Source: UBA699 sp050261915
Lineage (GTDB): Bacteria; Bacillota; Clostridia; Clostridiales; Clostridiaceae
Assembly: GCA_050261915.1 (NCBI GenBank)
Contig: JBLNDT010000082.1
Coordinates: 38,710 to 102,709, forward strand
Length of the DNA stretch: 64,000 nt
Reading direction: 5' to 3'
Part shown: positions 52,962 through 61,103 of the stretch, piece by piece
Layout: each line of letters opens with the position of its first letter
How positions within the stretch are numbered: the first letter of the stretch is position 1
Notes under the pieces: generated by a model
Database searches by the model: none
What the model saw: the letters and a program-made list of their open reading frames with translations, nothing else
Told to the model about the DNA's origin: nothing
Made by a program: the position numbers and the translations under genes

Positions 52962-54662
52962 ATGTCAAATATGTTTTGTTATCAATGTCAAGAAGCTGCA
53001 GGGGGAAAAGGCTGTACTGTAAATGGAGTATGCGGTAAATCTGCAGATGTTGCAAAAGCTCAGGACTTATTAGTTTTTGTAACTAAGGGTTTAGCTGTAG
53101 TAAGCAACGAAGGAAGAAAAGTTCATGTAGTGGATGCTAATGTAGATAAATATATTACTGAAAACTTATTCTCAACAATCACAAATGCAAACTTTGATAA
53201 AACAGCTCTTTTAGAGCGAGTAAAGGAAACCTTGAATTTAAGAGAAGAATTAAAGGTAAAGGTTTTACAAAAGGGCGGAAAAATTGGAGAAATAAAAGAA
53301 AACAAAGGATTCTTTAAAAAATTATTTGGAATGGCATCAAATGAAGTTATTATTCCAGATGCAGCAGCATGGACAGGCAGTGTAAGCGAATTTGCTGCAA
53401 AAGCTGAAAAAGTAGGAGTTTTAGCTACAGAAAATGAAGATGTAAGAAGCTTAAGAGAGCTTATAATATATGGGTTAAAGGGTTTGTCAGCATATATGAA
53501 CCATGCTATGAACCTAGGTTACAACGATGTAGAGGTTCATGGATTTATGGCTAAGGCTTTAGCTGATACCTTAGATGATACATTATCAGCAGATGCATTA
53601 GTGGCACTAACACTTGAAGCTGGAAAATACGGCGTTACAGCCATGGCATTACTTGATAAAGCAAATACAGAAACTTATGGAAATCCTGAGATCACAAAGG
53701 TTAATATTGGTGTAAGAAATAATCCAGGAATATTAATTTCAGGACATGATTTAAAGGATCTTCAAATGCTGCTTGAGCAGACAGAAGGAACAGGAGTAGA
53801 CGTTTATACCCACAGTGAAATGCTGGCAGGACAATATTACCCAGCTTTTAAGAAATATCCTCACTTTGCAGGAAACTACGGAAATGCATGGTGGAAACAA
53901 GGGGAAGAGTTTGAAAAGTTCAATGGAGTAATCCTAATGACAACAAACTGTATAGTTCCTCCAAAAGATTCCTATAAAAATAGATTGTTTACAACTGGAG
54001 CAACTGGAATGCCAGGCTGCAAAAACATCCAGGCAGATGAAAATGGAATGAAGGATTTCTCAGAACTGATTAAAATGGCCCAAAAGTGCAAGGCTCCTAC
54101 TGAAATTGAAAATGGAGAAATAATAGGAGGCTTTGCTCACAATCAGGTGTTGGCTTTAGCTGATAAGGTTGTAGATGCAGTTAAGAGCGGAGCAATAAAA
54201 AGATTCTTTGTAATGGCAGGCTGCGATGGAAGAGCAAAATCAAGAAATTACTACACTGAATTTGCTGAAAAGCTTCCAAAGGATACAGTTATATTAACAG
54301 CAGGCTGTGCAAAATATAAATACAATAAATTGAACCTTGGGGATATCGGTGGAATTCCAAGAGTCCTTGATGCAGGACAGTGTAATGATTCATATTCCTT
54401 AGTGGTAATAGCATTAAAACTTAAAGAAGTATTTGGACTAGAGGACGTTAATGAGCTTCCAATATCCTATAATATTGCATGGTATGAACAAAAAGCTGTA
54501 ATAGTATTACTATCCTTATTATACCTTGGAGTTAAGAATATTCACTTAGGACCAACACTTCCAGCCTTCCTTTCACCAAATGTTGCTAAAGTATTAGTGG
54601 AGAGCTTTGGAATAGCCGGCATAGGAACTGTTGATGATGATATTAAAATGTTCTTAGGATAA
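52962..54662 (+). CDS. hcp: hybrid-cluster protein (hydroxylamine reductase)
   Basis: 566 aa. The N-terminal cluster motif is CYQCQEAAGGKGCTVNGVC (C-x2-C-x8-C-x5-C), typical of anaerobes. Hybrid-cluster ligands lie in GAKxM-like and AGCDGRAKSRNYYTEF, TAGCAKYKYNKL and DAGQCNDSYS segments. The enzyme reduces nitric oxide or hydroxylamine and protects against nitrosative stress. GGAGG precedes the ATG. It is divergently paired with a Crp/Fnr regulator. Confidence 0.97.
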   Translation: MSNMFCYQCQEAAGGKGCTVNGVCGKSADVAKAQDLLVFVTKGLAVVSNEGRKVHVVDANVDKYITENLFSTITNANFDKTALLERVKETLNLREELKVKVLQKGGKIGEIKENKGFFKKLFGMASNEVIIPDAAAWTGSVSEFAAKAEKVGVLATENEDVRSLRELIIYGLKGLSAYMNHAMNLGYNDVEVHGFMAKALADTLDDTLSADALVALTLEAGKYGVTAMALLDKANTETYGNPEITKVNIGVRNNPGILISGHDLKDLQMLLEQTEGTGVDVYTHSEMLAGQYYPAFKKYPHFAGNYGNAWWKQGEEFEKFNGVILMTTNCIVPPKDSYKNRLFTTGATGMPGCKNIQADENGMKDFSELIKMAQKCKAPTEIENGEIIGGFAHNQVLALADKVVDAVKSGAIKRFFVMAGCDGRAKSRNYYTEFAEKLPKDTVILTAGCAKYKYNKLNLGDIGGIPRVLDAGQCNDSYSLVVIALKLKEVFGLEDVNELPISYNIAWYEQKAVIVLLSLLYLGVKNIHLGPTLPAFLSPNVAKVLVESFGIAGIGTVDDDIKMFLG

Positions 54663-54668
54663 AAATTT

Positions 54669-54694
54669 AAGGCACCTTCTTGGGGTGCCTTTAT
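54669..54694 (+). terminator. terminator after hcp
   Basis: AAGGCACC pairs with GGTGCCTT, followed by TATCATTTT. Confidence 0.85.
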
Positions 54695-54853
54695 CATTTT
54701 AGATTTAATATAACTCTAATATTGCTGTTGAGTTTGCAATCAGTGGAAAACAATTGCCTTACAACTTTTAATTTCATTTCTAATAAAAATTGCTAGTAGA
54801 AGTTTTTAAGTATAGAGCCAATATATAGTTTTATATGGGAGATATTTTGCAAA

Positions 54854-54891
54854 TTATGTTATAATAAGCAATAAATAAAACTATAACATAA
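54854..54891. repeat. inverted repeat upstream of the Dabb gene
   Basis: TTATGTTATA (54854-54863) and TATAACATAA (54882-54891) are perfect inverse copies 18 bases apart. They are about 55 bases upstream of the Dabb-family start and could be an operator. The rest of 54695-54944 shows nothing else I can identify. Confidence 0.45.
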
Positions 54892-54944
54892 TGAAGAAAA
54901 GTAAGGTATTCCGATTCAAAAAATAAATAAAGGAAGTGAAGAAT

Positions 54945-55247
54945 TTGATTAAACATATTGTAATGTGGAGGTTAAAAGATTTTGCTGAAGGAAAAGATAA
55001 ACGTGAAAATGCTATAATAATAAAAGCAGGTTTAGAAGATTTAAAAAATAAAATTAACCAAATCAGACATATTGAAGTTGGGATAAATATTAATGAATCT
55101 GAACAAGCATATGATATTGTCTTATATTCTGAATTTGACAATATAGAGGATTTAAACTTATATCAAAATCATCCAGACCACATAAGAATTTCAGAATTTG
55201 TTAGAAAGGTTAGAGCTATTAGGATAGTTGAAGATTATGTAATTTAA
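54945..55247 (+). CDS. Dabb-family stress-responsive alpha/beta barrel protein
   Basis: About 100 aa. The start is probably TTG 54945, giving IKHIVMWRLKD, the usual Dabb N-terminus; an upstream GTG at 54936 sits within the ribosome binding region. Later it has YSEFDNIEDLNLYQNHPDH, the family's conserved end. Dabb proteins are small dimeric barrels; some are plant or microbial stress proteins or enzymes. Function here unknown. Confidence 0.85.
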   Translation: MIKHIVMWRLKDFAEGKDKRENAIIIKAGLEDLKNKINQIRHIEVGININESEQAYDIVLYSEFDNIEDLNLYQNHPDHIRISEFVRKVRAIRIVEDYVI

Positions 55248-55382
55248 ATAGAATACTTGGCAGTGAATATGCTTACATTGAGTATTATATGTGGACAATC
55301 TCACCAGTATTTTTTCACCTATAATTCAACATCATATGAAAACATAGATAAATATGTAAATGCTATAATCACAATTATTATA

Positions 55383-55405
55383 AAGGCACCTTTTATAGGT
55401 GCCTT
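55383..55405 (-). terminator. hairpin after the minus-strand 85-aa gene
   Basis: AAGGCACC pairs with GGTGCCTT around a TTTTATA loop. On the minus strand TATAATAAT follows, so it is a weak terminator. Confidence 0.5.
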
Positions 55406-55408
55406 AAA

Positions 55409-55666
55409 TTACATTCTCCATAACTTCCATTTACAAGAACTTGGTTCAAATTTTAAATTATAAAAGGATAGTTCCCCGTCTATAATTGTTTCACAATTGT
55501 AAAGGAGGCTGCTTTTATCGTTATGTTCCTTTGTTACTGTTAAAACCTTGTTTTCATTTATATAATTAAAGCTTTCATCATCCAGAGAAATCTTAAAATG
55601 CAAAGGTGTTATATCATTTACCTTTCTAAACTTTGTAATTACTTCAATGGATTTTTGTGCTTTCAT
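55409..55666 (-). CDS. hypothetical protein, 85 aa
   Basis: Begins MKAQKSIEVITKFRKVNDIT, with AGGGGGTAAG before the ATG. The composition suggests a small beta-rich soluble domain: PLHFKISLDDESFNYI, then SLLYNCETIIDGELSFYNLK and a basic, Trp-containing end. No family recognised. It stands alone, with a hairpin after the stop. Confidence 0.6.
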   Translation of the reverse strand: MKAQKSIEVITKFRKVNDITPLHFKISLDDESFNYINENKVLTVTKEHNDKSSLLYNCETIIDGELSFYNLKFEPSSCKWKLWRM

Positions 55667-55735
55667 CTTACTTACCCCCTAAAGAATATCTTGAATTTAT
55701 TATAACAGAACATATGTTCGATGTAAATATATATT

Positions 55736-56425
55736 TTAAAATTTATAATAGTATTCTTCTGTATCTTCATTTATTGGGAGTATATCATATCCACTTTCAC
55801 GATAGTATTTTATAATTTGTGGCAAAGCTTTTACAGTATTTTTATTATTTGAATTACAATGCATTAGAATTATAACCTTTGAAGGATCTCCTTTGGATTT
55901 CTTGGAATTTTCTACAAACCTGTAAACGGACAGCTTTGGGTATTCACCATCATAAATATCTGAAGTCCAGTCGTATATTTTGAAGCCTTTAGCATGGATT
56001 GAATTTAAAAGGTTTTGATTAAGTCGTTTTGAACTTCCACCTGGAAATCTTATTATTTTGGGGCTGTTTCCAGTTACTTCTTTAATTTTTTCTGAAGTTT
56101 TAACCATTTCTTCAATAAAATATTCATCGTTACGATATATTTTTCTTAAATTGTGGGAATAGGTATGGAGACCTATGGCGTGACCTTCTTCATAGATTCT
56201 TTTAAGAATTGCCTCTCTACCTTGAACTTCTTTACCAACTACAAAAAAAGTAGCTTTTACATTTTCATTTTTCAAAACATCCAGGAATTTTTCTGTAATG
56301 AAAGTAGGGCCGTCATCGAAGGTGATATATACTTTTTTTTCTGATGCTTCTGCATTAAAAGGTATCATTAAGCATAAAAACATAACTAACACTGACAATT
56401 GAATAAATTTAATAGCATATTTCAA
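55736..56425 (-). CDS. exported polysaccharide deacetylase
   Basis: About 229 aa from TTG 56425, 11 bases after AGGTGA; an upstream TTG at 56446 has no ribosome binding site. A signal or membrane segment precedes a NodB-type domain with VYITFDDGPTF (catalytic and metal aspartates), GLHTYSHNLRKIY (metal histidines) and IIRFPGGSSKR. Such enzymes deacetylate N-acetyl groups of peptidoglycan or other wall sugars. Substrate not determined. Confidence 0.9.
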   Translation of the reverse strand: MKYAIKFIQLSVLVMFLCLMIPFNAEASEKKVYITFDDGPTFITEKFLDVLKNENVKATFFVVGKEVQGREAILKRIYEEGHAIGLHTYSHNLRKIYRNDEYFIEEMVKTSEKIKEVTGNSPKIIRFPGGSSKRLNQNLLNSIHAKGFKIYDWTSDIYDGEYPKLSVYRFVENSKKSKGDPSKVIILMHCNSNNKNTVKALPQIIKYYRESGYDILPINEDTEEYYYKF

Positions 56426-56615
56426 TTTATTGAATTCACCTACCAATATTTATTATAAAGTTATTGTAACCAATATATATTTTTTTTATGAAGGTTAAAT
56501 ATATTTTAATAAATTCACTGAAAGAACATAAAATTTATTTAATATTTTATATATTTATTGTATAATTAATAACAAGGACAAATATTAAATATGCAAATCA
56601 AAAGGAGATTTTAGC

Positions 56616-57485
56616 ATGATCATTAAAATTGTTTCAGGAATCTTGGTAGCATTAACTCTGGTTTTTGCAGTGATTTTTTTCCAGGATTACATGAAGACCT
56701 CAAAAGAAGGAAGACTGGAAGAGGGCGGGAATTGGCTGGTTTATGGGGTTGTAGGTCTTATAGCTAATTTTTTTGACACCTTAGGTATTGGAAGCTTTGC
56801 TCCAACTACTGCAGTGTATAAATTTCTTAAGCTGGTGGATGACAGGATAATTCCTGGTACACTAAATGTTGCAAATGCAATACCGGTTGTTGCGGAGGCT
56901 CTAATATTCATGACTGTTATTAAAGTTGATATAACTACTTTGGTTGTTATGATTATAGCTGCTACTGCAGGATCATATTTTGGCGCAGGAATAGTAGCTA
57001 AACTTCCTAAGGTAAAGGTTCAGATAGGGATGGGTATCGCACTTCTTGCAGTTGCTTTCGTTATGCTTTCAGGGATGCTTAATATTATGCCTGTTGGAGG
57101 TACCGCTACAGCACTTACAGGTGTTAAGCTTGTGATAGGTGTGGTTGGAAACTTTATAATCGGAGCTTTAATGTGTATAGGTATAGGAAGCTATGCTCCA
57201 TGTATGGCACTGGTTTTTGCACTTGGAATGTCACCTAAAGTTGCATTTCCAATAATGATGGGTTCTTGTGCATTTCTTGAACCGGTAGCAGCAATAAAAT
57301 TTGTTAGAGAAGGTGCTTATCACAGAAAGGTGTCCATGGCCACAAATATTTTCGGGGTAATTGGAGTGCTTTTTGCAGCATATATAGTTAAGGAACTACC
57401 TCTTAATATGCTGAAATGGGTTGTGGTTTTTGTAATAATATCCACATCTATAATGATGTTCAGATCTGCAATGAAAAAGAATTAA
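56616..57485 (+). CDS. TauE/SafE-family anion exporter
   Basis: 289 aa with eight or so membrane segments. Two half-repeats are visible, each with a GxGSxAP-like motif: TLGIGSFAPTTAVYKFL in the first and CIGIGSYAPCMALVF in the second, typical of the TauE/SafE family. The family exports sulfite, sulfonates or related anions. AAGGAGA precedes the ATG. It is convergent with the second Crp/Fnr gene. Substrate is unknown. Confidence 0.88.
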   Translation: MIIKIVSGILVALTLVFAVIFFQDYMKTSKEGRLEEGGNWLVYGVVGLIANFFDTLGIGSFAPTTAVYKFLKLVDDRIIPGTLNVANAIPVVAEALIFMTVIKVDITTLVVMIIAATAGSYFGAGIVAKLPKVKVQIGMGIALLAVAFVMLSGMLNIMPVGGTATALTGVKLVIGVVGNFIIGALMCIGIGSYAPCMALVFALGMSPKVAFPIMMGSCAFLEPVAAIKFVREGAYHRKVSMATNIFGVIGVLFAAYIVKELPLNMLKWVVVFVIISTSIMMFRSAMKKN

Positions 57486-57496
57486 AATGTACATAA

Positions 57497-57534
57497 GGAG
57501 TTTGATAAATATATATCAAACTCCATTTTTATTA
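57497..57534. terminator. bidirectional terminator between TauE/SafE and Crp/Fnr genes
   Basis: GGAGTTTGATA pairs with TATCAAACTCC. ATTTTTATT follows on the plus strand. Confidence 0.88.
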
Positions 57535-57545
57535 TAAAACTTTTA

Positions 57546-58223
57546 CTAAAAAAGATAATCTTCAAGTGTGTTTATGTCTAATATTGTAACAAGGTTCTTA
57601 TTGAAGTCTATCAATCCCTCTTCTTTCATTTTTATGAATTCTCTTGATAAAGATGGTCTCTGAACACCAAGATGTTCAGCCATTTCTTTTCTTGAATGGG
57701 GCAGTGTTAAGGTCATTTTCTTTTGTTTTTGATATTCATCAAGAATATAACTGCAGATCTTTTCTCTTATGGTATCAAAGGAAAGGTTTTTAATCTTTTT
57801 ATTAAGCATCAATATTTTATTTGAAAGGAGCTCCATGAAATTATTTAAAACTTCATTACTTAAGGAGCATATTTTAACAATATCATTTTTATTGATAAAT
57901 AAGATTTTTGAGCTGGTGGCAGCAAGTATAGTTGAAGGATATACTCCCATTTTTGAAAAAACTATTACTTCACCAAATATATCTCCTGATTCAAGATTGC
58001 TGACCACCATTGTTTTACCGCTTAAATAAATCTTTTGAATTATAACTTCTCCTTCAAGAATAATACCAATGCTTGTACAGTTATCTCCTTCTAGAGCTAT
58101 AGATTGATTTTTACTATAGGTTTTAAGTGATGGATTAATACCATCTAGTATTTCTGATATTTTTTCTTCCTGTACATTTTTAAACAAAACACAGTTTTTA
58201 AGTTTTGAAATATCGTACTTCAA
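57546..58223 (-). CDS. Crp/Fnr-family regulator divergent from an Fe-S protein
   Basis: 225 aa, clearly a paralog of the regulator at 52150-52842: GIILEGEVIIQKIY, ESGDIFGEVIVFSKMG and LPHSRKEMAEHLGV align closely. The recognition helix reads VQRPSLSRE, against VSRPSMSRE in the paralog. There is no Fnr-type cysteine cluster. It faces the 4Fe-4S protein gene and a perfect 5-4-5 palindrome. Effector unknown; redox or nitrosative sensing is an inference from the Fe-S target genes. Confidence 0.9.
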   Translation of the reverse strand: MKYDISKLKNCVLFKNVQEEKISEILDGINPSLKTYSKNQSIALEGDNCTSIGIILEGEVIIQKIYLSGKTMVVSNLESGDIFGEVIVFSKMGVYPSTILAATSSKILFINKNDIVKICSLSNEVLNNFMELLSNKILMLNKKIKNLSFDTIREKICSYILDEYQKQKKMTLTLPHSRKEMAEHLGVQRPSLSREFIKMKEEGLIDFNKNLVTILDINTLEDYLF

Positions 58224-58247
58224 AATAGTTCCCCCTTTTTTTTAATT

Positions 58248-58289
58248 GTAACTAATGTTACCGTATTATTGAAAAAATATTACTATAAT
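58248..58289 (+). promoter_or_regulatory. Fe-S gene control region: 5-4-5 palindrome plus TATAAT
   Basis: GTAAC-TAAT-GTTAC (58248-58261) is a perfect palindrome, and TATAAT lies at 58284-58289. The palindrome-to-box distance is 36 bases, identical to the hcp region, but the half-site differs (GTAAC rather than GTATC). No good -35 is present, which fits activator dependence. Confidence 0.7.
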
Positions 58290-58321
58290 ATAATTAATAA
58301 ATCAATATGGAGGAATGAAAA

Positions 58322-59029
58322 ATGAAAAGAAAAATAGTTGAAATAAACGAAGATAAATGTAATGGCTGTGGTTTGTGTGCAAAGGCTTGTCATGAAGGTG
58401 CAATTCAAATGGTTGATGGAAAAGCAAAGCTTATAAGTGATGAATATTGTGATGGATTAGGTGACTGCCTTCCTGCTTGCCCTACAGATGCAATTAAAAT
58501 AGTTGAAAGAGAAGCGGGGGCATATGATGAGGAAGCGGTTAAAGCAAGAATGGAAAAGGCAAAAAAGCCAATGCCATGTGGATGTCCTGGAACTGCTGAA
58601 AGAAAAATTGAAAGAAAGCCGGCAGTAGTTAAAAAGAGTGTAGAAGAAAATGTTGAAACACCAGCCTCAGAATTAAGGCAGTGGCCTGTACAGCTTAAGC
58701 TTGTGAATACAAAAGCATCATTTCTTGACAATGCAGACTTACTTGTGGCTGCAGACTGTACAGCTTATGCATATGCTGGGTTTCATAAGGACTTTATAAA
58801 GGATCATGTTACTGTTATAGGATGTCCTAAACTTGATGATAACAAATATTATGAGGAAAAATTTGTTGAAATCCTAAAAAACAACAATATAAAAAGCATA
58901 ACAGTAGTTAGAATGGAAGTGCCTTGCTGCGGCGGAATTGTAAGCGCTGTTAAAAATGCTATGCTTAAAGCACAGATAATAGTACCTTATAAGGAAGTAA
59001 CAATTTCCACAGATGGAAGTATAATTTAA
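58322..59029 (+). CDS. 4Fe-4S dicluster ferredoxin-like protein with extra C-terminal domain
   Basis: 235 aa. The first cluster motif is CNGCGLCAKACHEG (C-x2-C-x2-C-x3-C). The second is atypical, CDGLGDCLPACP, where the usual C-x2-C-x2-C pattern is changed to C-x5-C-x3-C. A middle segment holds MPCGCPG. The C-terminal domain (about 120-235) carries isolated cysteines in AADCTAYAYAGF, VIGCPKLDD and EVPCCGGIVSAV, which may ligate another cofactor. Probably an electron carrier or small redox enzyme. It is divergent from a Crp/Fnr gene. Confidence 0.85.
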   Translation: MKRKIVEINEDKCNGCGLCAKACHEGAIQMVDGKAKLISDEYCDGLGDCLPACPTDAIKIVEREAGAYDEEAVKARMEKAKKPMPCGCPGTAERKIERKPAVVKKSVEENVETPASELRQWPVQLKLVNTKASFLDNADLLVAADCTAYAYAGFHKDFIKDHVTVIGCPKLDDNKYYEEKFVEILKNNNIKSITVVRMEVPCCGGIVSAVKNAMLKAQIIVPYKEVTISTDGSII

Positions 59030-59081
59030 TAGTTATTAATGCTATAATACTAGTGTAAATATTTTAAAAGGAAGTGGACAT

Positions 59082-59852
59082 ATGAACCCGGTAGCATTCA
59101 GCGTTTTTGGACTGGACATAATGTGGTATGGAATTTTAATAGCACTTGGTGTTATAGCAGCTATTACTTTATCCCAGTATACCTGCAAGTTAAACAATAC
59201 AAGCTTTGATGAAATCATGAATATTTTCTTGATTGCATTTCCAAGTGGTGTAGTTGGAGCTAGGATTTATTATGTGGTTTTTCAGTTCGATTACTACAGA
59301 AATAACCTTATTGATATTTTCAACGTAAGACAAGGTGGCTTGGCAATTCATGGAGGAATAATATTTTCCATGGCAGCCACATACATATATACAAGAGTTA
59401 AAAGGGACAGTTTTTTAAAGTACGCAGATACAGCTGCGCCTTGCATAGTGTTGGCTCAAGGTATAGGGAGATGGGGAAACTTTTTTAATAGTGAAGCTCA
59501 TGGGGGACCGGTAACTCAAAACTTTATTCAAAAATTCCCTGAGTTTATACAAAAAGGCATGTATATAAACGGATCATACTATCATCCTACATTTTTGTAC
59601 GAATCCTTATGGGATATTACTGTATGCATTATACTTATCTTAATATTAAGAAAAAGTCCCAGAAAAGGCACTGTAATTGCGTTATATATTGGGTTGTATT
59701 CACTTGGAAGATTTTTTATCGAGGGCTTAAGAACGGATAGTCTTATGTTTGGCAGCCTTAGAATGGCTCAGGTTGTAAGTCTTGTTGGAATACTTATATG
59801 TATAGTTGGTATTCTGTTTATATATGGAAGAAAAAGAATAAGCAACAAATAA
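59082..59852 (+). CDS. lgt: prolipoprotein diacylglyceryl transferase
   Basis: 256 aa with about seven membrane helices. Signature segments are RQGGLAIHGGIIF and GRWGNFFNSEAHGGP, the phosphatidylglycerol-binding and catalytic region. It attaches diacylglycerol to lipobox cysteines, such as that of the lipoprotein at 61104. AAGGAAGTG precedes the ATG. Confidence 0.96.
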   Translation: MNPVAFSVFGLDIMWYGILIALGVIAAITLSQYTCKLNNTSFDEIMNIFLIAFPSGVVGARIYYVVFQFDYYRNNLIDIFNVRQGGLAIHGGIIFSMAATYIYTRVKRDSFLKYADTAAPCIVLAQGIGRWGNFFNSEAHGGPVTQNFIQKFPEFIQKGMYINGSYYHPTFLYESLWDITVCIILILILRKSPRKGTVIALYIGLYSLGRFFIEGLRTDSLMFGSLRMAQVVSLVGILICIVGILFIYGRKRISNK

Positions 59853-59853
59853 T

Positions 59854-59882
59854 TTGACATTTTGTTTATAGTTTTGTAACAT
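59854..59882 (+). promoter_or_regulatory. promoter of the TPP-riboswitch operon
   Basis: TTGACA (59854-59859) and TAACAT (59877-59882), 17-base spacer, 17 bases before the aptamer. The -35 is perfect and the -10 matches 4 of 6. Confidence 0.55.
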
Positions 59883-59898
59883 ATAAATGAATTAAATA

Positions 59899-59977
59899 AA
59901 CAGGGGAGCTTAACTGCTGAGAGGGAATATATGTTCCGACCCTTAACCTGAACTGGATAATGCTAGCGTAGGGAGTA
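59899..59977 (+). promoter_or_regulatory. TPP (THI-box) riboswitch aptamer
   Basis: Hallmark segments are present in order: GGGGAGCTTAACTGCTGAGAGG, with the CTGAGA core, then GACCCTTAACCTGAACTGGATAATGCTAGCGTAGGGAG. These form the pyrimidine- and pyrophosphate-binding arms. It is followed by a terminator hairpin, so high TPP should stop transcription before the transport genes. Confidence 0.97.
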
Positions 59978-59995
59978 ATATAATAAGTTTTTGAA

Positions 59996-60027
59996 GCTCT
60001 TTATCCTGGATAAAGAGCATTATTTTT
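59996..60027 (+). terminator. riboswitch expression-platform terminator
   Basis: GCTCTTTATCC pairs with GGATAAAGAGC, followed by ATTATTTTTAAGG. It lies about 20 bases after the aptamer and 13 bases before the first ribosome binding site. Confidence 0.85.
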
Positions 60028-60040
60028 AAGGAGGGATTTT

Positions 60041-60328
60041 ATGGCTAATATTAACTTAAGTCTTCAGGTTCTGCCAGTTGTTGAGGATGCAAAAATATAT
60101 CCTGTAGTAGACAAGGTAATCGAATACATAAGAAGCACTGGGGTAAAATATGAAGTTGGACCTATGGAAACAACCATGGAGGGAGAACTTGATGAACTAA
60201 TGGATATTGTTAAAAAGGCCCAGGAAATATGTGTTATTGAAGGGGCTGAGAGAGTTGTATCTATTGTTAAGATAGATTACAAGCCTGAAGGTGTGACTAT
60301 TAATGAAAAAGTCCATAAATACAGATAG
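60041..60328 (+). CDS. thiamine-binding protein (MTH1187/YkoF-like)
   Basis: 95 aa: MANINLSLQVLPVVEDAKIY at the start, then GVKYEVGPMETTMEGELDEL. The family is a small ferredoxin-like fold that binds thiamine or its pyrimidine. AAGGAGGG precedes the ATG. First gene under the TPP riboswitch, overlapping the permease gene by 26 bases. A scavenging or trafficking role is inferred from context. Confidence 0.9.
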   Translation: MANINLSLQVLPVVEDAKIYPVVDKVIEYIRSTGVKYEVGPMETTMEGELDELMDIVKKAQEICVIEGAERVVSIVKIDYKPEGVTINEKVHKYR

Positions 60329-61085
60329 TAAATTTGTACCACTTATTTTTCAAGTTATTATTTTGTTAATATGGCAGTTCTTTACCGGTTCAGGGAAGGT
60401 TCCAAAGTATATACTCCCTTCCCCGGAGGACATAATAAAGGCATTGTTTAGTATTATTCCAGGGATAAACATACATATTTATACTACCTTGAAGGAAGCG
60501 CTCCTTGGTTTTGCCATATCCATAGCTATAGCAGTAATAATAGTTATTCTTATGGATAATTACAAGATAGTAAGAAACTGCATTTATCCCATGCTGGTGG
60601 TTTCCCAGACAATACCTATAATAACCCTTGCTCCCCTATTTATGATTTGGTTTGGCTTTGGAATAGCACCTAAAATTATTGCTGTGGTGCTTGTGTGTTT
60701 TTTCCCTATTGTAATAAGCCTTATGGATGGTTTAGACTCAGTAGACAGAGACATGATAAACCTGCTTAGAACCATGGGGGCGGGAAGGTTTCAAATATTT
60801 AGATTTGTTAAGTTCCCAGGAGCAATAATAAGTTTCTTTTCAGGTCTTAGAATAGCTGCAACCTATAGTATAATGGGGGCGGTTATAGGCGAATGGCTTG
60901 GAGGGGATGCAGGTCTTGGTGTGTATATGATAAGGGTTAAGCATTCCTATGCATTAGATAAGGTTTTTGCCAGCATTATTATAATAGTGGCACTTAGTAT
61001 GGCACTTTTTGGTGCTATTTATCTGCTTCAGAAATTGGCTGCGCCCTGGGCTGTAGAAAGTAAAAAGGAAAAATATATAGAGTAA
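60303..61085 (+). CDS. thiX: ABC transporter permease (ThiX type)
   Basis: 260 aa with about six membrane helices. The binding-protein-dependent permease loop is visible as DMINLLRTMGAGRFQIFRFV, the site that contacts the ATPase. It belongs to the SsuC/TauC/ThiX group. The TPP riboswitch and the NMT1-type binding protein next door point to thiamine-precursor (aminopyrimidine) uptake. Confidence 0.92.
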   Translation: MKKSINTDSKFVPLIFQVIILLIWQFFTGSGKVPKYILPSPEDIIKALFSIIPGINIHIYTTLKEALLGFAISIAIAVIIVILMDNYKIVRNCIYPMLVVSQTIPIITLAPLFMIWFGFGIAPKIIAVVLVCFFPIVISLMDGLDSVDRDMINLLRTMGAGRFQIFRFVKFPGAIISFFSGLRIAATYSIMGAVIGEWLGGDAGLGVYMIRVKHSYALDKVFASIIIIVALSMALFGAIYLLQKLAAPWAVESKKEKYIE

Positions 61086-61103
61086 TATTTTGGAGGTAAG
61101 GAT

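Noticed and set aside
55257..55463. 68-codon plus-strand ORF
   Set aside because: No ribosome binding site; it runs through the hairpin at 55383-55405 and into the opposite-strand gene.
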